A DNA stretch of 64,000 nt from Shinella daejeonensis (lineage in GTDB: Bacteria; Pseudomonadota; Alphaproteobacteria; Rhizobiales; Rhizobiaceae), in assembly GCF_024281235.1 (NCBI RefSeq), contig NZ_JAHWXY010000001.1, forward strand, positions 1 to 64,000, given 5' to 3'. A program made the position numbers and the translations under genes. Of the stretch, positions 54,708-64,000 are shown piece after piece; the first letter of the stretch is position 1, and each line of letters opens with the position of its first letter. The notes under the pieces are model-generated. The model saw nothing but the letters and a program-made list of their open reading frames with translations, did no database searches and was not told the DNA's origin.

Positions 54708-55513
54708 CTTACTGCCCCGGCCTCGCCGGAAAGAAGGGCGCGGGTGGCGACCTCCACATCGTCCTTCCGCATCAGGCTTTCGCCGACAAGAAAGGTCGAG
54801 ATTCCGACCTTGCCGAGCCTCTGGCAATCCGCATGGGTAAAGATGCCGCTTTCGCCGACGAGGAGCCGGTCCTCGGGGACCATCGCCGCCAGTGTCTCCG
54901 ACGTGGCGAGATCGACCTCGAAGGTGCGCAGGTTGCGGTTGTTGATGCCGATGAGCCTGGAACGCAGTTTCAGCGCACGCTCCATTTCCGCCCTGTCGTG
55001 GACTTCCACCAGCACGTCCATGCCGAGCGAGAAGGCGGCATCCTCGAGCGCGGCGGCCTCGTTGTCGTCGAGCGACGCCATGATGAGGAGAATGCAGTCC
55101 GCGCCCCAGGCCCGGGCCTCCAGCACCTGATAGCTGTCGAACATGAAATCCTTGCGCAGCGCCGGCAGCGCGCAGGCCTGTCTGGCGGTCGTGAGGAACT
55201 CCGGCGCGCCCTGAAAGCTCGGGCGATCGGTGAGGACGGAAAGACAGGCTGCACCGCCCGCCTCATAGGCGCGGGCGAGCGCCGGCGGATCGAAGTCCGG
55301 CCGGATCAGGCCCTTCGAGGGACTGGCCTTCTTGATTTCGGCGATCAGGCCGAAGGCGCCTTGTTGCTTCCTTGCGGCAAGCGAAGCGAGGAAGCCGCGC
55401 GGCGGCTCCTGGTCGCGGATGCGCGCGCGAAGCTCGACGGCCGGGGTTTGCGCCCTGGCGGCGGCGATCTCGTCGCGTTTGTAGGTTTCGATCTTCTTCA
55501 GGATATCGGTCAA
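54704..55513 (-). CDS. trpC: Indole-3-glycerol phosphate synthase
   Basis: 269 residues, TIM barrel: [107 protein letters not shown]. Catalyses ring closure in tryptophan synthesis. Follows trpD by 9 bp. Confidence 0.98.
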   Translation of the reverse strand: MTDILKKIETYKRDEIAAARAQTPAVELRARIRDQEPPRGFLASLAARKQQGAFGLIAEIKKASPSKGLIRPDFDPPALARAYEAGGAACLSVLTDRPSFQGAPEFLTTARQACALPALRKDFMFDSYQVLEARAWGADCILLIMASLDDNEAAALEDAAFSLGMDVLVEVHDRAEMERALKLRSRLIGINNRNLRTFEVDLATSETLAAMVPEDRLLVGESGIFTHADCQRLGKVGISTFLVGESLMRKDDVEVATRALLSGEAGAVR

Positions 55514-55522
55514 GGCGTGCTC

Positions 55523-56545
55523 CTATTCCGCCGTCTCTTCGTTGGAAACGGCGACGAGCCGTTCGAGCGCCGTATTGGCCCGGCCGCTTTCCAGCGAGTC
55601 GACAGCCAGCGCCATGCCCTCCTTCAGAGTCTCGGCCCTGCCGGCGATTACCAAGGAGGCGGCGGCATTGGCGAGCGCGATGTCCCGATAGGGCATATGC
55701 GCGCCGCCCAGCACCGAAAGAAGCGCTGCGGCATTGTGCGCGCCGTCACCGCCGCGGATGTCGTCGAGCGTCACTTGCGGCAGGCCGAAATCGGCCGGTG
55801 TCAGTTCGAACGTGCGGATAGCGCCGTCTTCCAGCGCCGCCACCTGCGTCGTGCCGGTGGTGGTAATCTCGTCGAGGCCGGAGCCATGCACCACCCAGAT
55901 GCTTTCCGAACCCAGTTCCCGCATGACCTCGGCAATCGGCACGACCCAATGCGGCGAGTAGACGCCGAGCAATTGCCGCTTGACGCCGCCGGGATTGGAA
56001 AGCGGGCCGAGCAGGTTGAAGATCGTGCGGGTGCCGAGTTCGACCCGCGACGGGCCGACATGCTTCATGGCCGGATGGTGCTGTTGCGCGAACATGAAGC
56101 CGAGACCCGCCTCACGCACGCAACGCGCGATGCCGGCCGGGCTCGCATCGAGATTGACGCCGAGGCAGGACAAGGCGTCGGCCGTGCCGGATTTCGAACT
56201 GAGCGCGCGGTTGCCGTGCTTGGCGACCGGAACGCCGGCGCCGGCCACGATGATCGCGGCGAGGGTGGAGATATTATAGGTGCCGGCGCCGTCGCCGCCC
56301 GTGCCGACGATATCGACGGCATCGGCGGGGACATCGACGGGCAGCATCCGCGCCCGCATGGAGCCGACTGCGCCGCAGATTTCCTCGACAGTCTCGCCGC
56401 GCACCCGCAGCGCCATCAGGAAGCCGCCGATCTGCGACGGCGTGGCTGCGCCCGACATGATGATTTCGAAGGCGGCGCGCGCCTCCGTCCGGTCGAGCGG
56501 CGTGCCGAGGGCGACCTTCGCGATATGGGATTTCAGGTCGGACAT
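55523..56545 (-). CDS. trpD: Anthranilate phosphoribosyltransferase
   Basis: 340 residues starting [22 protein letters not shown] (a strong GAGGAGG lies upstream; longer frames extend into the PPIase gene). Motifs: [42 protein letters not shown]-type PRPP site, [36 protein letters not shown]. Starts 16 bp after the PPIase stop. Confidence 0.98.
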   Translation of the reverse strand: MSDLKSHIAKVALGTPLDRTEARAAFEIIMSGAATPSQIGGFLMALRVRGETVEEICGAVGSMRARMLPVDVPADAVDIVGTGGDGAGTYNISTLAAIIVAGAGVPVAKHGNRALSSKSGTADALSCLGVNLDASPAGIARCVREAGLGFMFAQQHHPAMKHVGPSRVELGTRTIFNLLGPLSNPGGVKRQLLGVYSPHWVVPIAEVMRELGSESIWVVHGSGLDEITTTGTTQVAALEDGAIRTFELTPADFGLPQVTLDDIRGGDGAHNAAALLSVLGGAHMPYRDIALANAAASLVIAGRAETLKEGMALAVDSLESGRANTALERLVAVSNEETAE

Positions 56546-56561
56546 GGAGCTCCGCCTCCTC

Positions 56562-58451
56562 TTAGCGGGGAACGTTCTGTTCGGCGAGCGTGCGGTTGAT
56601 GGAAACGCCGTAGCGAGCCTGGAGGGCATTGACCATCTGGTCGAGAATGTCGTCGCCGCTGGCGCGGGCGACGGCTGCGACCTGTTGCTCCTCGCCGGAC
56701 AGCGCGTCGCCGGCAGCGCCGGCATCGACTTCCGTCACCTGGAGAAGGATCTGGCCCTCGCCGTCGACGCCCGGAGCATTGGCGATGTGGCCGGCCGGCC
56801 CGCCGAAGGCGGCGGTGACCGCCGCAGCGCTCAGGACAGGATCCTGTGCTCCGCGCTTGAGACCGGTCTTGGTTTCGACCGCCAGGCCCATGTCGCTGGC
56901 AACCGTCGCCAGATCGTCGCCGTTGCGAAGGCTTTCCGCCAGTTCGCCGGCCTTTTCCGCGAGCGACTGGCGCTGCTGTTCGGCCGTCCAGTCGGCCACG
57001 ACGCGATCGCGAACCTCCTCCAGCGTGCGGTCCCGGTCCGGAATGATGTCCAGCACCTCGAACCAGGCGTATCCTTCACGCCCGATGTTGACCGGCGCCG
57101 TCTCGGCGCCGACATCCGCCTTGAAGACATCGGCGAGAAGGGCCGTACGCTCGGGAATGCCGATGATTTCCTCACCTTCCGCATCATTACCCCGGGCGTC
57201 GATCGCCTCGATCGTGACGGCCTTGAGATTGGCCTGCTGCGCCGCCTCGGCAAGCGTCGCACCCTCGGCGCGGCTGTCCTCGATACGGTCGTGAACGCCG
57301 AGAATCCCTTCGGAGGCTTCCGACAGGGCGAGTTCCTGACGCAGTTCTTCCTTGACCTCGTCGAAGGATTTGACCGTTTCGGCGCGGATATTGGTGATCC
57401 GCAGGATGACCGGCCCGAAAGCGCCTTCTACGACGGGCGTCGTGCCGCCGTCGGCGGCGACGGCAAAGGCGGCTTCCGCCAGTTTCGGGTCGGGCAGGCC
57501 GCCGCTGGTGAAATCGCCGAGCAGCACGTCGGTCGAGGATTTTCCCTGTTCCCGGACGAGATCGTCGAAGGTGGAGCCGGAGGAAAGCTTCGCCGCCGCC
57601 GCATCCGCTGCTGCGCGGTCGGGGAAGGCGAGTTGCTCGACGGTGCGCGTGGCGGGCGTGCGGTAACGCTCCTTGATACGATCGTATTCGGCGTGGATCG
57701 CCTCCTCCGTCACGGTGGCCGTATCGACGAGGTCCTTCGGTTCCAGCGAGACATAGACGAATTTGCGATACTCGGGCGCCCGGTAGTTCGCCTTGTTTTG
57801 TTCGAACCACGGAGCGAGCACATCGTCGCCGGGGGCCTTGACCGGATCGATATTGGCGTTGGTCAGCAGCAGGTAATCGATGGTGCGGCTTTCGTCCCGG
57901 TAAAGGCGCAGCGCATCGACCAGTGTCGCGGGCGCCTCATAGCCGTCGGAAAGAGCCTCGACGATCTGGGTGCGGACCGCCACCTGGCTGCGGTTGTTGA
58001 TATAGTCGTTTTCCGAAAGGCCGGCGTTGCGCAGGATCGCCGAGAAGGCGAGGCGATCGAACTGGCCGTTCGCGCCGTGGAACGCCGGATCGTCGGCGAT
58101 GAGCTGCGCCAGCCGCCCTTCCGAAAGGCCGAGGTTCATGTCGCGCGAGAGCTGATCGAGGGCGGCTCCCGCGACGAGCTCGGCGTAAACCTGATTTTCG
58201 ACGCCGAAGGCGCGCGCCTGTTCGGCGGTGAGCCGCGTGCCGAAGCGTTGCGAGAGCGTGGCCACCTGACGCTCATAGGCAAGCCGGAAATCAGTGGGTG
58301 AAACGGTGACATCCCCGACGGTGACCACCGCGTTGGCCCCGCCGGTTACGACGGAACTTGAAACGCCCCAGACCGCGAAGGAACCGACCAGAATGATAAG
58401 CAGGCCTTTGGCAACCCAGGTCTGGGCGCCGCGTCTCAGTGCGTCGAGCAT
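56562..58451 (-). CDS. Membrane-anchored peptidyl-prolyl isomerase (PpiD/SurA-like)
   Basis: 629 residues from ATG 58451 ([16 protein letters not shown]). One N-terminal membrane segment ([19 protein letters not shown]), then SurA-N-like chaperone helices ([29 protein letters not shown]) and a parvulin domain at about 245-370 ([16 protein letters not shown] ... [25 protein letters not shown]). The layout is that of PpiD, a periplasmic folding factor at the translocon. First gene of the trp-moa operon. Confidence 0.88.
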   Translation of the reverse strand: MLDALRRGAQTWVAKGLLIILVGSFAVWGVSSSVVTGGANAVVTVGDVTVSPTDFRLAYERQVATLSQRFGTRLTAEQARAFGVENQVYAELVAGAALDQLSRDMNLGLSEGRLAQLIADDPAFHGANGQFDRLAFSAILRNAGLSENDYINNRSQVAVRTQIVEALSDGYEAPATLVDALRLYRDESRTIDYLLLTNANIDPVKAPGDDVLAPWFEQNKANYRAPEYRKFVYVSLEPKDLVDTATVTEEAIHAEYDRIKERYRTPATRTVEQLAFPDRAAADAAAAKLSSGSTFDDLVREQGKSSTDVLLGDFTSGGLPDPKLAEAAFAVAADGGTTPVVEGAFGPVILRITNIRAETVKSFDEVKEELRQELALSEASEGILGVHDRIEDSRAEGATLAEAAQQANLKAVTIEAIDARGNDAEGEEIIGIPERTALLADVFKADVGAETAPVNIGREGYAWFEVLDIIPDRDRTLEEVRDRVVADWTAEQQRQSLAEKAGELAESLRNGDDLATVASDMGLAVETKTGLKRGAQDPVLSAAAVTAAFGGPAGHIANAPGVDGEGQILLQVTEVDAGAAGDALSGEEQQVAAVARASGDDILDQMVNALQARYGVSINRTLAEQNVPR

Positions 58452-58749
58452 CGTCTCTATGTCCTCATGTGGCGGCGGGTCGGCCGGAACCCGTCTCATA
58501 ACGGAAAGTTCGGCGGAATTGAAGTCCGCGAACATGCGGTTTGAAACGCCTGTTTCCGGCAGTCTTTCCGCCGCCGGCGCAAATGGAGCAGGCAAGAGCG
58601 GTTTCTTTCGCCGGCAAAGGATTTTTTTCTGAAATTATACGCTTATCTCCGGGTTCCGCACTTTCGTTTATGGCCGGTTCATGCTCGCATGGGCGGCTTG
58701 CGCGGAGGTGGTCCCGGGCGCAGACGGAGCCGATAGATAGAGGATAGCC

Positions 58750-60399
58750 GTGGAATCGACCGTTGTCATGATCAACCTGTTCGGAGCGGTGGCGTTGCTG
58801 CTGTTCGGCCTGACGCTGGTCAAGGACGGTATGACCCGGGCTTTCGGCGTGCGGCTGCGCCGTGGCCTCGGGGTGGGGACGGGCGGTCCGGTGCGTTCTT
58901 TCGCCGCCGGCTTCATCGCCACGGTCGCGCTCCAGAGCTCCACGGCGACGGCGCTGATGATCGCTTCCTTTGTCGAACGCAATCTCGTTCGCGCCCGTAT
59001 GGCGCAGGTCGTGCTGCTGGGAGCCAATGTCGGCACTGCCGTCACGGCCTGGCTGGTGGCTTCGGGCATCGAGTCCATATCGCCGCTGATCATCCTGACG
59101 GGGGTCGTCATCTACAAGTCGAGCAGTTCCAGCGCGCGCCAGGGACTGGGTTTCGCGCTCGTCGGCATCGGCCTGATGCTCCTGTCGCTGCACCTGCTCG
59201 GCCTTGCCACGGAGCCGATGCGCCAGTCGCCGGCGCTCGGAGCCTTCCTGACGCTGCTCGACGGGGCATGGCCGGCGGCGCTCGCCTTCTCGACCGTGCT
59301 TGCCATCCTCTCCTCGTCGAGCCTCGCGGTGGTCGTGCTGATCCTCTCGCTTTCGGCCATGGGCATCCTGTCGCCGCCGCTGACCGTCATTCTCGTCCTC
59401 GGCGCCAATCTCGGCGGCGCGGTGCCGCCGGTCATCGCGACGCTGAACGCGGCCGCCCCGGCGCGGCGGGTGACGATCGGCAATCTGCTGGTGCGGGCGA
59501 TCGGCTGCCTGGCCGCGCTGCCGCTCGCCGACGAGATCGCCATGCTGCTCGCGGCGCTGCCGCTGCCGCCTTCGAAACTGCCGGTCGATGTCCATCTCGC
59601 CTTCAACATTGTCGTGGCGCTGGTCTTCTGGCCGCTCTCCGGGCTGCTGTCGCGGCTGATGGAACGGCTGGTTCCGGAAGAGGCGCAGCCGGAAACCGGC
59701 CCGAAATATCTCGACGAATCGGCCTTCTCCAGTCCGGTGGTGGCGCTCTCCGGCGCCACCCGCGAGGTGCTGCGCGTCGGCGATCTCATCGAAACCATGC
59801 TGATCAGGACGATGCGGGCCTTCAACGAGAACGATCTGGCGCCGCTCAAGGATATCGATGCGCTGGAGCAGCAGGTCGATGCCTTGCAGCAGGAGGTGAA
59901 GATCTATCTTTCCCGCCTCGGGCGGAAGGGTATCACCGGCGAGAATGCCGCCCGCTCCAGCGTCATCATCGATTATGCCATCAACCTCGAGCATATCGGC
60001 GACATCATCGACAAGAGCCTGCAAGGGCAGGTGCGCAAGAAGATCGTCAACGGCATGAAGTTTTCCGAGGACGGCTATCAGGAACTGTGCAACCTGTTCA
60101 ACCTGACCATCGAGAACCTGCGCATCGCGCAGACGATCTTCGTCACCCGCGACACGGGGCTTGCCCGCCAGCTCATGGAGGTGAAGGTGGAGGTCCGGCA
60201 TATGGAGAAGGACTCTTCCGAACGCCACCTCGAACGGTTGCGCGACGGCCGGCTCGACAGTCTCCAGACGAGTTCCGTCCATCTCGATATCCTGCGCGAT
60301 CTCAAGCGCATCACCGCCCATGTCGTTTCCGTCGCCTATCCGATTCTCGACGAAAGCGGGCTGCTTTCCGAAAGCCGCCTGCGCAGCAGCGCCGAATAG
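58750..60399 (+). CDS. Na/Pi cotransporter family protein with PhoU-like C-domain
   Basis: 549 residues from GTG 58750 (GAGG upstream). Two NptA-type repeats in the membrane part: [21 protein letters not shown] and [40 protein letters not shown], with glutamine/serine-rich re-entrant loops. Residues about 330-540 form a PhoU-like helical domain. Predicted sodium-coupled phosphate transporter of the inner membrane. Divergent from the PPIase gene. Confidence 0.9.
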   Translation: MESTVVMINLFGAVALLLFGLTLVKDGMTRAFGVRLRRGLGVGTGGPVRSFAAGFIATVALQSSTATALMIASFVERNLVRARMAQVVLLGANVGTAVTAWLVASGIESISPLIILTGVVIYKSSSSSARQGLGFALVGIGLMLLSLHLLGLATEPMRQSPALGAFLTLLDGAWPAALAFSTVLAILSSSSLAVVVLILSLSAMGILSPPLTVILVLGANLGGAVPPVIATLNAAAPARRVTIGNLLVRAIGCLAALPLADEIAMLLAALPLPPSKLPVDVHLAFNIVVALVFWPLSGLLSRLMERLVPEEAQPETGPKYLDESAFSSPVVALSGATREVLRVGDLIETMLIRTMRAFNENDLAPLKDIDALEQQVDALQQEVKIYLSRLGRKGITGENAARSSVIIDYAINLEHIGDIIDKSLQGQVRKKIVNGMKFSEDGYQELCNLFNLTIENLRIAQTIFVTRDTGLARQLMEVKVEVRHMEKDSSERHLERLRDGRLDSLQTSSVHLDILRDLKRITAHVVSVAYPILDESGLLSESRLRSSAE

Positions 60400-60497
60400 A
60401 CCGCAGGCGGCGTCGCTTTCCCGGTCGAAATCCCTTTGTGCGGCGCGATGGCTTTTTGCTAAGAAGCGGCAAGATCGAAAGACAGACGAGGATTCCC

Positions 60498-61880
60498 ATG
60501 ACCGCCGCTTCGACGAAACGTACATCCCTTGCCGTCGTTCTGGCCGCCGGCGAGAGCACGCGCATGAAATCGTCGCGTTCCAAGGTGCTGCATCCCGTGG
60601 CCAACCGGCCGATGATCGCGCATGTCGTCGATACGCTCGCCGGGGCGGGCATTTCGGAGGTGGCGCTGGTGCTCGGCCGCGACGCGGAGAAAGTGGCGGC
60701 GGCGGCGGCCCATCCGTCTGTCGAAAGCTCCGTCCATATCCAGACGGAACGTCTCGGCACCGCGCATGCCGTGCTTGCCGCCCGTGAGGCCATCGCGAAA
60801 GGGCACGACGACCTGATCGTCGTCTTCGGCGATACCCCGCTCATCACCGCAGCGACGCTCGAAGCCGCGCGTGCGCAGCTTGCGGACGGCGCGGACGTCG
60901 TGGTCATCGGCTTCCGCACCGCCGATCCGACCGGTTACGGCCGGCTGATCATCGAGGGCGAGGAACTGCTGGCGATCCGCGAGCACAAGGATGCGAGCGA
61001 GGCGGAGCGCGCCATAACCTATTGCAACGGCGGCCTGATGGCGCTGAACGGCTACAAGGCGCTCGACCTGATCGCGCGTATCGGCAATGCCAATGCCAAG
61101 GGCGAATATTACCTCACCGATATCGTCGAGGTGGCGCGGGCGGCGGGCGGCAGGGCCGTCGCGGTCGAAGCGGCCGAGGCGGAACTGACCGGCTGCAACA
61201 ACCGCGCGGAACTCGCATTCATCGAGAAGCTGTGGCAGGAGCGCCGGCGGCGGGAGATGATGGTCGACGGCGGCGTCTCCATGATCGCGCCCGAAACGGT
61301 CTTCCTGTCCTGGGATACCGAAATCGCCGGCGATGTGACGATCGAGCCGAATGTCGTCTTCGGCCCCGGTGTCCGTATCGAGAGCGGCGCGGTGATCCAC
61401 GCCTTTTCGCATATCGAGGGCGCGCGGGTGGCCGCCGGCGCGCAGATCGGTCCCTACGCCCGCCTGCGGCCCGGCGCATCGGTCGGCGAGGGTGCGCGGG
61501 TCGGTAATTTCTGCGAAGTGAAAAAGGCTGAGATCGGCCCCGGCGCGAAGGTCAACCATCTGACCTATATCGGCGACGCCTTCATCGGTGCGCGAACCAA
61601 TATCGGCGCCGGCACGATCACCTGCAATTACGACGGCATCAACAAGCACGTGACGCAGATCGGCGCTGACGCCTTCATCGGATCGAACACCTCGCTTGTC
61701 GCGCCGGTCTCGGTCGGCGAGGGGGCCTATGTCGCCTCGGGCAGCGTTATCACCGCCGACGTGCCGGACGATGCCGTGGCCTTCGGCCGCGCCCGCCAGG
61801 AAAACAAGGAAGGGCGCGCCGCCGTCATCCGCGAGCGCAACAGGGCGCTCAAGGACGCGCGCGGCAAGTCCGGCGCCTGA
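60498..61880 (+). CDS. glmU: Bifunctional GlmU
   Basis: 460 residues. N-terminal uridylyltransferase ([58 protein letters not shown]) and C-terminal left-handed beta helix acetyltransferase with hexapeptide repeats ([47 protein letters not shown]). Makes UDP-GlcNAc. Upstream of glmS, 135-bp gap. Confidence 0.98.
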   Translation: MTAASTKRTSLAVVLAAGESTRMKSSRSKVLHPVANRPMIAHVVDTLAGAGISEVALVLGRDAEKVAAAAAHPSVESSVHIQTERLGTAHAVLAAREAIAKGHDDLIVVFGDTPLITAATLEAARAQLADGADVVVIGFRTADPTGYGRLIIEGEELLAIREHKDASEAERAITYCNGGLMALNGYKALDLIARIGNANAKGEYYLTDIVEVARAAGGRAVAVEAAEAELTGCNNRAELAFIEKLWQERRRREMMVDGGVSMIAPETVFLSWDTEIAGDVTIEPNVVFGPGVRIESGAVIHAFSHIEGARVAAGAQIGPYARLRPGASVGEGARVGNFCEVKKAEIGPGAKVNHLTYIGDAFIGARTNIGAGTITCNYDGINKHVTQIGADAFIGSNTSLVAPVSVGEGAYVASGSVITADVPDDAVAFGRARQENKEGRAAVIRERNRALKDARGKSGA

Positions 61881-62015
61881 GGCCCTTCGCCTGCAACAGC
61901 CGTGGTCGTCCGCGTTAACGCTTGCAATCGAAAGTGAGCACCCCCGTGTTGCGCCCCGGGCAAAAACCTCTACCAAGGGGCAAACATCTTCAGGCCTGAT
62001 CGAGGGAAGCGGCTC

Positions 62016-63842
62016 ATGTGCGGAATTGTCGGTATCGTTGGAAACCAGCCTGTTGCCGGCCGGCTCGTGGAAGCGCTCAAGCGGCTGGAATACCGGGGCT
62101 ACGATTCGGCGGGCGTCGCCACCATCGTCGACGGCCGGCTGGAGCGCCGCCGCGCCGAAGGCAAGCTGTTCAACCTGGAGAGGCGGCTGGCCGAGGAGCC
62201 GCTGGGCGGCACGATCGGCGTGGCCCATACGCGCTGGGCGACCCACGGCGCGCCGACCGAAGCCAACGCCCATCCGCATTTCGTGGAGGGTGTCGCCGTC
62301 GTTCACAACGGCATCATCGAGAATTTCTCGGAGATCCGCGATGAAATGACCGCCGAAGGCGCCGCCTTCACCACCGAGACCGATACGGAAGTGGTGGCGC
62401 AACTGCTGGCGAAATATCGCCGCGAAGGCCTTGGCCGCCGTGAGGCGATGCATGCCATGTTGCGCCGCGTGACGGGAGCCTATGCGCTGGCGGTGATCTT
62501 CGAGGACGACCCGTCCACGATCATGGCGGCGCGCAGCGGTCCGCCGCTCGCCATCGGCTATGGCCAGGGCGAAATGTTCCTCGGCTCCGACGCGATCGCG
62601 CTTGCGCCCTTCACCAATGAGATCGCCTATCTGGTCGACGGCGACTGGGCGATCCTCGGCCGTGACGGCGCTTTCATCTTCGATAACGACGGCAATCGGG
62701 TCGAGCGTCCGCGCCAGATCTCGTCCGCCGCCGCCTATCTCATCGACAAGGGCAACCACCGGCATTTCATGGAAAAGGAAATCCATGAGCAGCCGGAGGC
62801 GATTTCCCACGCGCTGGGCCACTATGTGGATTTCCTGCGCCACGAGGTGAAGCCGGTCACGGGCGAGATCGATTTCGCATCGGTGCCGAGCCTTGCGATT
62901 TCGGCCTGCGGCACCGCCTACCTGTCCGGCCTGATCGGCAAATACTGGTTCGAGCGCTACGCGCGCCTGCCGGTCGAAATCGACGTGGCCTCCGAGTTCC
63001 GATACCGTGAAATCCCGCTCAATCCGGCCTCGGCCGCGCTCTTCATCTCGCAATCCGGCGAGACCGCCGACACGCTGGCGTCGCTGCGCTATTGCCGCGA
63101 ACAGGGCCTGAAGATCGGCGCGGTGGTCAATACGCGCGAATCGACCATCGCGCGCGAAGCCGATTCCGTCTTCCCCATTCTCGCCGGGCCGGAAATCGGC
63201 GTGGCCTCGACCAAGGCGTTCACCTGCCAGCTCGCCGTGCTGGCGGCGCTTTCCGTCGGGGCGGGCAGGGCGCGGGGCACGATTTCGGCGGAAGAGGAAA
63301 GGGAACTCGTTCGCCATCTGTGCGAAATGCCGCGCATCATGAGCCGCGTGCTCAACACCATCCAGCCGGCCATCGAGCAATTGTCGCGCGATCTCTCGAA
63401 ATGCCGCGACGTGCTCTATCTCGGCCGGGGAACCAGCTATCCGCTCGCCATGGAGGGCGCGCTGAAGCTCAAGGAGATTTCCTATATCCACGCGGAAGGC
63501 TACGCCGCCGGCGAACTCAAGCACGGACCGATCGCGCTGATCGACGAGAACATGCCGGTCATCGTCATTGCGCCGCACGACCGCTTTTTCGAGAAGACCG
63601 TATCCAACATGCAGGAAGTCGCCGCGCGCGGCGGACGGATCATCTTCATGACCGATGAGAAGGGGGCGGCGGCCTCGCGGCTGGAGACCATGGCGACCAT
63701 CGTCATGCCGACCGTCCACGAGATCGTCGCGCCGATGATCTATTCCCTGCCGATCCAGCTTCTCGCCTATCATACGGCGGTCTTCATGGGCACGGACGTC
63801 GACCAGCCGCGCAATCTTGCGAAGTCTGTGACCGTCGAGTGA
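62016..63842 (+). CDS. glmS: Glucosamine-6-phosphate synthase
   Basis: 608 residues. N-terminal glutaminase with Cys2 (MCGIVGIVGNQPVAGRLVEALKRLEYRGYDSAG, HTRWATHGAPTEANAHPH) and two SIS isomerase domains (SACGTAYLSGLIGKYWFE, SQSGETADTLASLRYCREQG, LGRGTSYPLAMEGALKLKEISYIHAEGYAAGELKHGPIALI as parts). Converts fructose-6-phosphate and glutamine to glucosamine-6-phosphate. The stop overlaps the next GTG by 3 bp. Confidence 0.98.
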   Translation: MCGIVGIVGNQPVAGRLVEALKRLEYRGYDSAGVATIVDGRLERRRAEGKLFNLERRLAEEPLGGTIGVAHTRWATHGAPTEANAHPHFVEGVAVVHNGIIENFSEIRDEMTAEGAAFTTETDTEVVAQLLAKYRREGLGRREAMHAMLRRVTGAYALAVIFEDDPSTIMAARSGPPLAIGYGQGEMFLGSDAIALAPFTNEIAYLVDGDWAILGRDGAFIFDNDGNRVERPRQISSAAAYLIDKGNHRHFMEKEIHEQPEAISHALGHYVDFLRHEVKPVTGEIDFASVPSLAISACGTAYLSGLIGKYWFERYARLPVEIDVASEFRYREIPLNPASAALFISQSGETADTLASLRYCREQGLKIGAVVNTRESTIAREADSVFPILAGPEIGVASTKAFTCQLAVLAALSVGAGRARGTISAEEERELVRHLCEMPRIMSRVLNTIQPAIEQLSRDLSKCRDVLYLGRGTSYPLAMEGALKLKEISYIHAEGYAAGELKHGPIALIDENMPVIVIAPHDRFFEKTVSNMQEVAARGGRIIFMTDEKGAAASRLETMATIVMPTVHEIVAPMIYSLPIQLLAYHTAVFMGTDVDQPRNLAKSVTVE

Positions 63843-64000
63843 TCGTCCGGACCGAGCAGGGCGGCGATGTCGAGGCGATCCGTCACCTGACGGAGAGGGC
63901 GTTTGCGAGCGCGCCGCATACGGACGGGACGGAACATCTGATCATCGATCGTCTGCGGGCCGCGGCGGCGCTGACGCTTTCGCTGGTCGCCGAGGACGCC
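63839..64000 (+). CDS. GNAT N-acetyltransferase, N-terminal part only
   Basis: Reading from GTG 63839 gives VIVRTEQGGDVEAIRHLTERAFASAPHTDGTEHLI and LRAAAALTLSLVAEDA to the window edge (54 residues), matching the opening of YhbS-like GNAT acetyltransferases. It overlaps the glmS stop by 3 bp, so it is co-translated. The rest is outside the window. Confidence 0.75.
   Translation, partial: MIVRTEQGGDVEAIRHLTERAFASAPHTDGTEHLIIDRLRAAAALTLSLVAEDA

Noticed and set aside
60459-63773. Minus-strand open frame of 1104 codons
   Set aside because: Fully antisense to glmU and glmS, which are certain. Same GC effect; also seen at 54662-56599 and 58465-60525.

Overview
The window is high-GC alphaproteobacterial DNA, most likely from a member of the Hyphomicrobiales (Rhizobiales) close to the Rhizobiaceae. 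The gene order phaC / aminotransferase / hom / recJ, and the order glmS / glmU ... trpD-trpC-moaC-moeA, are ones I know from rhizobia. LexA boxes of the alphaproteobacterial type (GTTC-N7-GTTC) are present. I cannot fix the genus.

Two blocks meet at about 39.3 kb. Positions 1 to about 39,330 are one end of an integrated mobile element, probably an integrative and conjugative element (ICE). Its tyrosine integrase (37876-39117) sits beside radC, and radC is cut inside its conserved HNHP metal-binding motif by the element. The other end, the rest of radC and any type IV secretion or relaxase genes lie outside the window. Positions 39,330 to 64,000 are chromosomal housekeeping DNA.

Inside the element, 1-3.0 kb is a control module resembling that of the Mesorhizobium symbiosis ICE: a replication initiator A gene with internal iteron-like repeats, an RdfS-like excisionase, an fseA-type excision activator in two frames joined at a UUUC slippery site, a QseM-like DUF2285 antiactivator and a QseC-like HTH regulator. 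From 3.2 to 21 kb, almost all genes are on the minus strand: ssb, a SLOG/DUF2493 protein, a Toprim protein, a methyltransferase-strawberry-notch helicase fusion, ArdB, a DUF6117 protein, a large ParB-like protein and ArdC. This looks like the leading region of a conjugative element, and several of these genes have matching hairpin leaders 10-11 nt before the start codon. An inserted block at 4.9-8.0 kb carries four plus-strand cargo genes (aminoglycoside phosphotransferase family, DUF2200, LysE transporter, small secreted protein) punctuated by three copies of a roughly 190-bp imperfect repeat.

The 21-33 kb part holds an inverted-repeat-rich stretch (oriT candidate), two divergent SRAP proteins around a shared LexA box, unknown genes, a two-gene ATPase plus DUF6615 putative defence operon, and a complete SOS mutagenesis cassette imuA-imuB-dnaE2 behind its own LexA box. 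The 33-39 kb end is a tight minus-strand operon: integrase, DUF1016/YhcG nuclease, two unknown proteins and a HEPN-motif protein.

The chromosomal part contains truncated radC, map, sfsA, phaC, a lipoprotein, an aminotransferase, hom, recJ, three tandem tRNA-Glu genes with individual promoters, an M15-type lipoprotein peptidase, a glyoxalase, a two-domain cold shock protein, a DUF192 protein, tRNA-Pro, moeA-moaC-trpC-trpD-PPIase, a Na/phosphate symporter, glmU, glmS and the start of a GNAT acetyltransferase. No rRNA, CRISPR array, recognisable transposase or insertion sequence was seen.
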